Positions 8,562-17,882 of a stretch of 64,000 bases of DNA are shown in pieces (the stretch's first letter is position 1; each line of letters opens with the position of its first letter). Origin of the DNA: Gemmataceae bacterium (GTDB taxonomy: Bacteria > Planctomycetota > Planctomycetia > Gemmatales > Gemmataceae); the NCBI GenBank assembly GCA_028288765.1, contig JAQGHQ010000063.1, positions 1-64,000 on the forward strand, read 5' to 3'. The notes under the pieces are model-generated. The model was not told where the DNA came from and made no database searches. It was given only the letters and a program-made list of their open reading frames with translations. The translations under genes were made by a program, and so were the position numbers.

Positions 8562-10043
8562 TCAAACGAGGTGGGCCGTCCGAAGGGCCTGAAGCCGAGC
8601 CAATAAAGGGTTGGGCCGGCCGGCGGCGTTGATCAACCCGCCGGCCGGGGTCAGGTGCGGGTCGAGGTCGGTCCAGTGGTCCCAGGTGACTGCCCGGACC
8701 TGGGGCTTGCACAGGGCCAGAGCGGCGAAGGACGCCCCCCACTCCGCCTGCCCTTCCGGCGTCGGCGCCCCTCGCCACCCGGGCGACCAGACACTCTCGT
8801 TGTGCTCCTGGGCCGCCGGGTCCGGCTTGCCGGAGGCCGGGTGGCCCAGCACCACTTCCAGGGGGAGGCCGAGGTGGGCGAACAGGTCGAGGACCCGCGA
8901 TGCGTCGAGTAGGTCCCGCGGGAGGCTCCCGCGGGGCTTGGTCCCAGTCCGAAGATCCAGTTCGACCGCCGACACCCGCAACCCGGTCCGGATCAGGTCG
9001 TCGGCAAAGGAGAGCGGGGAGATGGTCTGGTCGTCGTGGACGAGGTAGTCGCCCCACGGCTGGGCGATCCCCAGGACGAGGTCGAGCTCCGGGTCGAGCT
9101 GGAGGGCGGCCTCGAACAGCCGCTGGACCAGCCGGAACCGCTCGTCGTCCGCGAGCCCGAGCCCGTCGGCGTGGTTGAACCCGGCACACACCACCCACCG
9201 CCGGACCTGGGCCCGGTATCGCCCGATGAGCGTCTCCAGGTAGTCGCACATGAACGCGGCGAGGGTCGCCAGGTCCCCGGCCCACCCCGCCGCCCAGACG
9301 GGGAGCATGCCCGGCGACAAGTCGATCACCGGGCCGAAGGTCGGCGGGAGCCCGGCGGCCCGGGCGGCGGCCATCGCCTGGTCGACCGCGGACCAGTTGT
9401 ACTGGGCTTCACCCGGCTCCACGTCCCGCCACCGGAACCCGATCCGGGCGGCGTTGAACGCCCGGTGGTAGTCGCCGGCGTGGCCTCCCGCCGGCGGGGC
9501 CGCGACCCGGGCGGCGAGGCGGGTGTCGAGCTTTCCCTCTTCGTCGTGCCGGGTGGCGAACATCTGGCCGACATAGAGCCGGACTAGCTGATCCGCCAGC
9601 CGGTAGCTCCGCTCGAGGACGCGGGTCGCCGCGGCGTCTGCCTCGCCCGACGGCTGATTCAGGACGGCGGTCCCGAAGAGTCGGGTGACCTCTTCAACCT
9701 CCCGGTCGAACTCCGGCGTGGTCTGGAGTCCGATCTCCCGCCAGTCCGCCGTCTGCCCGCGGATCTGGTTCAACTTCCCCCGGGCCAGTTCGAGCAGCAG
9801 GTTGTACGGCTCGGGCCGCTCGCGGAGGGTCGAGGTGGTGGTGACCATCGCGCCGACCGGGCCGACCGGCCAGGGCAAGAACAGATACCCACTCTCGTTC
9901 GGCCCGCGGGAGACCACCAGCCGGCCGTCCACGACCGCGGCCGTGGTCGGGACCGGCGTCTGGTCGTACCCACCCGCGAAGCACGCTTGCCGGAGCAGCG
10001 CTTCCGCCGCCGGCGGGATGGGGTTCGGGAGCAGGAACGTCAT
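8562..10043 (-). CDS. GH10-like (xylanase-fold) protein lacking the usual acid/base glutamate
   Basis: About 490 residues. Starts at 10064 (GTG), 10052 and 10043 are all in frame; MTFLLPNP is chosen by family look. The central and C-terminal parts resemble a GH10 TIM barrel: WRDVEPGEAQYNWSAVDQA matches the early barrel, and VSAVELDL matches the strand carrying the GH10 nucleophile. Where GH10 enzymes have the acid/base Glu in a VNE motif, this protein reads WVVCAGFNHADG, with no Glu. Planctomycetes have a family of such relatives. No signal peptide is seen. It may be a non-classical glycosidase or a binding protein. Confidence 0.7.
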   Translation of the reverse strand: MTFLLPNPIPPAAEALLRQACFAGGYDQTPVPTTAAVVDGRLVVSRGPNESGYLFLPWPVGPVGAMVTTTSTLRERPEPYNLLLELARGKLNQIRGQTADWREIGLQTTPEFDREVEEVTRLFGTAVLNQPSGEADAAATRVLERSYRLADQLVRLYVGQMFATRHDEEGKLDTRLAARVAAPPAGGHAGDYHRAFNAARIGFRWRDVEPGEAQYNWSAVDQAMAAARAAGLPPTFGPVIDLSPGMLPVWAAGWAGDLATLAAFMCDYLETLIGRYRAQVRRWVVCAGFNHADGLGLADDERFRLVQRLFEAALQLDPELDLVLGIAQPWGDYLVHDDQTISPLSFADDLIRTGLRVSAVELDLRTGTKPRGSLPRDLLDASRVLDLFAHLGLPLEVVLGHPASGKPDPAAQEHNESVWSPGWRGAPTPEGQAEWGASFAALALCKPQVRAVTWDHWTDLDPHLTPAGGLINAAGRPNPLLARLQALRTAHLV

Positions 10044-10180
10044 CGACCCCATAACCGGGACCACCGCCGAGAGCGCATCGGGGCAGAGATGCTGGATTAT
10101 TCCGTGGCGCGAGGCCGGGGGAAAGGGGAAAACGCTCGCGGTCGCACGTCACGGGTGGATGTTCCGGCCGGGAGTTTTGA

Positions 10181-10312
10181 CCTTCGATCCGAAACCCGAA
10201 GTCCGGAACAAGCCCGAATCCCGAGATCCGAATGACGAAACAATTCCTTCGCCGGGTTGTGTTTCGGTATTCCCGGTTTGAAATCTGTTTCGGGGTTCGA
10301 GGTTCGAATTTT
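10181..10312. repeat. Imperfect inverted repeat built from CGAAACCCGAA-type units
   Basis: The gap between the GH10-like gene and lpxI carries a left half rich in short units such as GATCCGAAACCCGAAG and CCCGAATCCCGAGATCCGAA, and a right half with the complementary style (GTTTCGGGGTTCGAGGTTCG). The halves form a long, imperfect stem around the TCCTTCGCCGGG area. Repeats of this kind are common between planctomycete genes. No coding capacity is evident. Confidence 0.55.
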
Positions 10313-10334
10313 GAAGCAACGCCGTCGGCCGTGG

Positions 10335-11243
10335 TCACGCCGCGGTGGGATCGCGCCAGGCGGTGATGGCGATCCCGTACTGGTCGGCGAGAGCGACGGT
10401 CTCGGCCTCGTCGAGCAGAATCGTCCGCCCGGCCTCGATCGCCAGGACCCGGGCCCCGGCCGCCCGCATCGACTCGATCGTTTGCTTCCCCACGGTCGGC
10501 ACGTCGAACCGCATATCCTGTTCGGGCTTGGCCACCTTCACGACGACGAACCCGGCCCGGCCGCACAGCTCCCCCGCCCGGAGGATCGCCCGGTCCGTGC
10601 CCTCGATCGCCTCGACCGCGAGGATCGCCCGCTCCCGCACCATCACACTTTGCCCGACGTCGAGCCGGCCCATTTCGCGGGCGAGCCCCCAGCCGTAAGC
10701 GATGTCCTTGTCTTCCGCCGCCGTCGGGCGGCGGCGGGTGAGCACGCCTTCGCGCACGAGCAACTCCGGGCAGAGGTCCAGGGCCGAGACGCAGTCCAGG
10801 CCGTGCGCCCGGAACTCGGCGATCAGGCCGAGCAGGAGTGAGTCGTCGTTGTTGGCCGTCCGGCGGCGGAAGAAAAAGAACCGGGCCATCCGCCAGTCGG
10901 GCAGGAAATGGAGCAACCGCCACGGGCGGAAGGCGAGGTGTTTGTGGAACTTCCCGGCCATCGTCCACCGCCGGACCCCGCCGCGCCGGAACGCCCGGAT
11001 CGTAAACCCGAGGGACGCCCGGCGCAAGGGGTGAAACTCGTGGCAGATCGACCGCAGGGCCGGGTCGGCCATCCCGGCCACGCCGACGCACACGACCGGA
11101 ATCCCGCACTCCCGGGCCTTCTCGGCGAACACGATCGGGAACCGGCCGGCGCACGCGAGCAGCCCGACCGGCTCCCGGGTGTCGAAGCCCGCGGCCCCGA
11201 GGGCGGGCGTGGGCAGGACGGTCGGGGCGGGCGTCTCACTCAT
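10335..11243 (-). CDS. lpxI: UDP-2,3-diacylglucosamine diphosphatase LpxI
   Basis: A 302-residue protein matching the LpxI (DUF1009) family. It hydrolyses UDP-2,3-diacylglucosamine to lipid X and UMP in lipid A synthesis, replacing LpxH. Family sequence is clear: LLACAGRFPIVFAEKAR near the start, a central DLCPELLV segment, and the C-terminal FDVPTVGKQTIESMRAAGA followed by GRTILLD. The length is slightly above the usual ~270 because of an N-terminal extension. Its first bases overlap the 3' end of lpxD by eight bases, so both lipid A genes form one translational unit. This implies an outer membrane with LPS. Confidence 0.93.
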   Translation of the reverse strand: MSETPAPTVLPTPALGAAGFDTREPVGLLACAGRFPIVFAEKARECGIPVVCVGVAGMADPALRSICHEFHPLRRASLGFTIRAFRRGGVRRWTMAGKFHKHLAFRPWRLLHFLPDWRMARFFFFRRRTANNDDSLLLGLIAEFRAHGLDCVSALDLCPELLVREGVLTRRRPTAAEDKDIAYGWGLAREMGRLDVGQSVMVRERAILAVEAIEGTDRAILRAGELCGRAGFVVVKVAKPEQDMRFDVPTVGKQTIESMRAAGARVLAIEAGRTILLDEAETVALADQYGIAITAWRDPTAA

Positions 11244-12258
11244 CCCCGAGCCCGAGGTGCTCCTTGATCCGCAACACGTCTTTGCGCAGCTCGGGCAGCT
11301 GGTCCATGACGACGTAGAGCCGTTTCGCGGTCCCGGTCGGCCGGGCCGGGAACCCCATCAGCTTGGCATCGGCCGGCGTGTCCTTGCTCACCCCGGTCTG
11401 GGCGGCGATGACCGCCCGGTCCCCGATGTGGACGTGGTCCGCGACCCCGGCCTGCCCGCCGATTATGACGAAATCCCCGGTCGAGGAGGACCCGGCGATC
11501 CCGACCTGGGCCGCGAGCACGTTGTGCCGACCGATCCGGCAGTTATGCCCCACCATCACCATGTTGTCGATCTTGGTCCCGGCCCCGATCCGGGTCGGGC
11601 CGAACGTCCCGCGGTCGATCGTGGTCCCGGCCCCGACCTCGACGTCGTCCTCGATCTCGACCCAGCCGAGTTGGGGAACCTTGACGTGCCGGCCGTTCTG
11701 GAACCGGTACCCGAACCCGTCGGCCCCGATGACCGCGTTCGCGTGAATGACGACCCGGTCGCCGACCACGCAGTCGTCGTACAGGACGACCCGCGGGTGC
11801 AGGACGACGTCGCCGCCGATCCGGCAGCCCCGGCCGACGACCACGCCCGCGTGCAGGCTGGTGTTCGGCCCCACCTCGGCCTCCACCCCGACGACCGCGA
11901 ACGGGCCCACGCTCACGCCCGGGGCGAGCTTGGCGGTCGGGTGGACGTGGGCGTTCGGGTCGACCGAGGGGGGAGCGGCCGGGGGCCGGCCGCGGAGGGT
12001 TTCGACGATCCGGGCGAAGGCCATGAGCGGGTCGGCGACGCGGATGATCGGGCGGCCGTTCACCGGGACCGAGGTGAAGACGACGGCGGCCGATGCCTTG
12101 CTCGCGTGCCAGGCCCCGAGATGCCGGTCGCCTTCGACGAAGGTGATGTCGCCGGGCTGGGCCTCGGCGAGGGTACGGGCGTTCGAGATGGGCAGGTCGG
12201 CGTCCCCGAGGACTTCGCCCCGCACCCACTCCGCCAACTGACGGACGGTGACGGTCAC
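11236..12258 (-). CDS. lpxD: UDP-3-O-acylglucosamine N-acyltransferase LpxD
   Basis: About 340 residues from a GTG start (VTVTVRQLAEWV) preceded by AAGAAGGGG; the longer ORF start at 12348 adds a basic stretch not seen in the family. It transfers a 3-hydroxyacyl chain to UDP-3-O-acylglucosamine in lipid A synthesis. The N-terminal uridine-binding domain (DITFVEGDRHL) is followed by hexapeptide repeats of a left-handed beta-helix. MVGHNCRIG carries the expected catalytic histidine. lpxI follows with an eight-base overlap. Confidence 0.93.
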   Translation of the reverse strand: MTVTVRQLAEWVRGEVLGDADLPISNARTLAEAQPGDITFVEGDRHLGAWHASKASAAVVFTSVPVNGRPIIRVADPLMAFARIVETLRGRPPAAPPSVDPNAHVHPTAKLAPGVSVGPFAVVGVEAEVGPNTSLHAGVVVGRGCRIGGDVVLHPRVVLYDDCVVGDRVVIHANAVIGADGFGYRFQNGRHVKVPQLGWVEIEDDVEVGAGTTIDRGTFGPTRIGAGTKIDNMVMVGHNCRIGRHNVLAAQVGIAGSSSTGDFVIIGGQAGVADHVHIGDRAVIAAQTGVSKDTPADAKLMGFPARPTGTAKRLYVVMDQLPELRKDVLRIKEHLGLGDE

Positions 12259-12460
12259 GATGGGCCCCTTCTTCCGTGCGAGCCGCAGTGCCCCGGTATC
12301 TCGGGGGCGGCGGAAAGTAGCGGATCCGAGCGACGCGGGCAAGTGCAACCGGCGGGCGGGCCGGCGGGGGTTGCCCGTTTTCGAGAGTATCGGCCGGGCG
12401 GTGAGTGCGGTGACAGGGAGAACCGGGGCGGGACGAGGGAAATGGTGCCGGCCGGAGGGG

Positions 12461-12835
12461 TTATGACGGTGATATGCCGGCGGAGCGGGCGAAGGCGTCG
12501 GCCGGGAGCGGTCCGCCGGGCGTGTCGACCACGCCGCCGCCCGCCGCCGCGCAGGCCCAGCACAGTTTATCCCAGGCGGTCTTCAAATCCGTCTCGGAGT
12601 TTCCCCAGACGATGCAGGTGAGCGAATCGACACCCCGTCGGACGGTTACCATCCCGGCCGTCATCCCGACCCGCAGCTCCTTCCACACGTCATCGGGCGC
12701 TTCGTCGGGGAACGCCGGCAGGCCGTCGATCATGCGTAAGGGGGCCTCTTCCCCGACCTGTCGAAGGTGAGTGCGGACGGCCTCCCAGGTGGGCGTCTGA
12801 CCGGTCGGGAAGCGGATCGCGCGGTCGAGGCCCAT
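12461..12835 (-). CDS. Conserved hypothetical protein, 124 aa
   Basis: A small soluble protein, unrecognised. It starts MGLDRAIRFPTGQ and has mixed alpha/beta character, with a central VTVRRGVDSLTCIVWG strand region and a helix containing two cysteines (DKLCWACAAAGG). No signal peptide or membrane segment is seen. It lies upstream of lpxD on the same strand with a 200-base gap. Coding is supported by sensible composition, an intact start and the flanking terminator-like hairpin upstream of it. Confidence 0.65.
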   Translation of the reverse strand: MGLDRAIRFPTGQTPTWEAVRTHLRQVGEEAPLRMIDGLPAFPDEAPDDVWKELRVGMTAGMVTVRRGVDSLTCIVWGNSETDLKTAWDKLCWACAAAGGGVVDTPGGPLPADAFARSAGISPS

Positions 12836-12863
12836 CGTCGGTGCTCCGGGAAAGCAGGTGAGG

Positions 12864-12901
12864 GCCGCCCGCCCGGACCACGGACGGTCCGGGCGGGCGG
12901 C
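12864..12901 (-). terminator. Strong GC-rich hairpin after the Spy-like gene
   Basis: The arms GCCGCCCGCCCGGACC and GGTCCGGGCGGGCGGC form a perfect 16-bp stem with a six-base loop. It lies nine bases beyond the stop of the minus-strand gene at 12910-13293, where a terminator would be. There is no clear U-tract on that strand. Confidence 0.6.
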
Positions 12902-12909
12902 ACGGCCGG

Positions 12910-13293
12910 TTACTTGTCTTTGTCCTTCCCGATCACGATTTCTTCCAGTCGTTTCTTCTGGTCTGCCGAGAGGACCCCCCTCATCTCCTTGTCGCGAGCA
13001 CCTTTCAGTTCCTTGATCTTGGCCTCGAGCCTGTCGATGTCAGAATTGTACTTACTTTGTATCTTATAAATGTCCTGCTTCTGGTCATCTCCCAGGCCGA
13101 TTTTACCCCAATCCCGGGGGAGGGTTCCTTTCACCTTCGCGGGCGGGTCGTCCTTCTTGGCCGTCTTGGGGTCTTCCTTCTTTTCATCCTTCTTGGTCGT
13201 CTTGGGGTCGTCCTTCTTGGCCTCCTGCCCGTTCAGTCCACCTGAAAGGACGAGTAGCGCGCTCATCAGAGCGAGCGTCGGTAGACGCAGCAT
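12910..13293 (-). CDS. Small exported lysine/aspartate-rich protein, Spy/LTXXQ-like
   Basis: About 127 residues starting at MLRLPTLALMSALL, with a signal peptide probably cleaved near LNGQEA; CGAGGGG precedes the start. Mature residues begin with a low-complexity stretch repeating KKD(D/E)PKT-type units. The C-terminal half (GLGDDQKQDIYKIQSKYNSD and VLSADQKKRLEEI) is a helical hairpin with two DQK motifs, like the Spy/CpxP LTXXQ periplasmic chaperone family. The periplasmic location and family are inferred. It is divergent from nfo. Confidence 0.7.
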   Translation of the reverse strand: MLRLPTLALMSALLVLSGGLNGQEAKKDDPKTTKKDEKKEDPKTAKKDDPPAKVKGTLPRDWGKIGLGDDQKQDIYKIQSKYNSDIDRLEAKIKELKGARDKEMRGVLSADQKKRLEEIVIGKDKDK

Positions 13294-13508
13294 CAGTAGC
13301 CCTCGGGGAATGTGTGTGACAAGCCCGGTACGAACGGACCGCCGTTCACACCGGACCAACAGATTTGGCCGCGAGGCATTGCCCATTTCAAGCAAAAAAA
13401 GAGCGGAATGTGCTTCCCGGACTGTTTCGGGACCTCAACCCGACTGATGGTGTCGAAAGCACAGGTCGTTGGCAGAATAGTACCCGACCTCAGTTTTCCG
13501 GAGGCACC

Positions 13509-16237
<2,729 letters not shown>

Positions 16238-16343
16238 CGGGGTGGCCGGGGGGTGGGGTGGTGAGGTCGTGACGGGCAGGTATCCGCCGACCCACCACCC
16301 CCTTAATCTCACGCCCTCGCCACCCTGCTACCCCGAACCCCAT

Positions 16344-16919
16344 ATGCCGACCTTCCTGAGCGACCCGCCGCCGTGGCTGTACCTCGTCCTGATCGCCGTC
16401 GTGGTGGCCACCGGCACGCTCGCCGCGCGGAACCAGGACCGCCGGAGCCTGGCCCGGTTCGGGTTCGCGGCCGGCGTACTGTTCCTGGTCTTTCTGATCG
16501 ACCGGCTGTTCGAGAGCCCGCGGGAAGAAGCGACCCGGAAGGTACAGGCGATGGCGGACGCGGCCACCGCCGCTGACCCGATCCGCTTCATCGAGTCCGT
16601 GTCACCGACGTTCGAGACGAATGGGGCGAACCGGGACAGGCTCAAGGCGTCTCCGGCCTGGAGCCTGATCCGGGCACACACCGCCCGGATCGCGGTCTGG
16701 GGGTTCGGGCAGGACGCTTACGACCGGATCAGCGAGACCGAGATCGAGATCGGGTTCTACGCCAAGGCGGAAGCCGCCGGCGGCGGGATGGTGATGCGGT
16801 ACGCGAGAGCCCGCTTCGTCAAGGACCCGGACGGGCAGTACCGGGTGAAGACAATCAAGTTCTACAACCCCGCCGACCGCGGGCTGAACGCCGAAGAGCC
16901 GATCCCGGGGTTCCCATGA
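16344..16919 (+). CDS. Hypothetical protein with two membrane segments and an NTF2-like soluble domain
   Basis: A 191-residue protein starting MPTFLSDPPPWLYL. Two hydrophobic helices lie at roughly residues 9-27 and 36-54 (LYLVLIAVVVATGTLAA and FGFAAGVLFLVFLIDRLF). A soluble domain follows whose pattern (ADPIRFIESVSPTF ... MRYARARFVKDPDGQYRVK) resembles an NTF2/SnoaL-like fold. No family is named with confidence. It sits between eno and fhcC on the same strand. Confidence 0.7.
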   Translation: MPTFLSDPPPWLYLVLIAVVVATGTLAARNQDRRSLARFGFAAGVLFLVFLIDRLFESPREEATRKVQAMADAATAADPIRFIESVSPTFETNGANRDRLKASPAWSLIRAHTARIAVWGFGQDAYDRISETEIEIGFYAKAEAAGGGMVMRYARARFVKDPDGQYRVKTIKFYNPADRGLNAEEPIPGFP

Positions 16920-16992
16920 CCCGCACCCCCTCGTCTGGATCCGGCCGAGGCCACCCCGGCGTGATGAAGTACGTTCAGCCGGGACGTGCCCG

Positions 16993-17826
16993 ATGACCCT
17001 TACGCGCTCCGACCGCCTGACCCTCACGCTCCGAGACGCATCTCCGATCCCTCTCGAACTCGACGGGGTGACGCCGGACCGCGTCTCGAGTCTCACGCCC
17101 CTCGGCGTCGCGAAGTTGCCCGTTTTTCACGGCAACCGGAAAGAAGAGATCGGCCAGTTTTTCGACGTCACCGGGGACCCGTCTCAGGGCTGGATTCAGT
17201 TCGCCGGTGACACCACGAATGTCAAGTCGATCGGCGCGGGGATGACGTCGGGCACCGTGTCCGTCGAGGGCCACGCCGGTCCGCACGCCGGGGCGGGGAT
17301 GACCGGCGGGCACCTGATCGTCGACGGCGGCACCGGTGACTGGCTCGGGGCAGAGATGGGGGGCGGGTTTATCGAAGTCCGCGGTGATGCCGGGAATCAG
17401 GTCGGCGCCGCATACCGGGGGTCACGGAAAGGGATGACCGGCGGAGTCATCCTGTGCCGGGGAGCAGCTGGCGGTGAAGCCGGCTTGCTGATGCGGGGCG
17501 GGTTGATCGTCGTGGAACAGGGGTGCGGGGAGTTCGCCGGGGCGTCGATGATCGCCGGCAGTATCTTCGTGTTCGGCAAGACTGGCGACCGACTCGGGGC
17601 GGGGATGAAGCGGGGCACCATCTTCGCGGGCGGGGTCGACGAGTTACCTCCCTCGTTCCGCTATTCGTGCGAGTACCGGCCGACGTTCCTTCCTCTCTAC
17701 CTCAGGCCGTTGAAGGCGGTCATGGCCGCCGTCCCGGATCCCTCCGTCGGCGGTCCCGTCAGTTGTTACCGTGGCGACCTGCTCCACGGCGGGCGTGGCG
17801 AGATCTTGATCGGAAGAGGAAGCTGA
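16993..17826 (+). CDS. fhcC: Formylmethanofuran dehydrogenase/formyltransferase subunit C
   Basis: A 277-residue beta-helical protein built from repeated GAGMTxG/GxxGxxxGxxM units (SIGAGMTSGTVSVEG, HAGAGMTGGHLIVDG, LGAGMKRGTIFAGG), characteristic of FmdC/FhcC and related to glutamate synthase domain 3. In methylotrophs and planctomycetes FhcABCD hydrolyses formyl-H4MPT in tetrahydromethanopterin C1 metabolism. The usual fhcA, fhcB and fhcD partners are not adjacent here, so the subunit genes are dispersed in this genome or this copy is an orphan. Start MTLTRSDRL. Confidence 0.88.
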   Translation: MTLTRSDRLTLTLRDASPIPLELDGVTPDRVSSLTPLGVAKLPVFHGNRKEEIGQFFDVTGDPSQGWIQFAGDTTNVKSIGAGMTSGTVSVEGHAGPHAGAGMTGGHLIVDGGTGDWLGAEMGGGFIEVRGDAGNQVGAAYRGSRKGMTGGVILCRGAAGGEAGLLMRGGLIVVEQGCGEFAGASMIAGSIFVFGKTGDRLGAGMKRGTIFAGGVDELPPSFRYSCEYRPTFLPLYLRPLKAVMAAVPDPSVGGPVSCYRGDLLHGGRGEILIGRGS

Positions 17827-17882
17827 CGGCACAGCAGCCGGCCCAAGATCAAGGCAACTAGGGGTGTCCGGATGAGTGGCGG

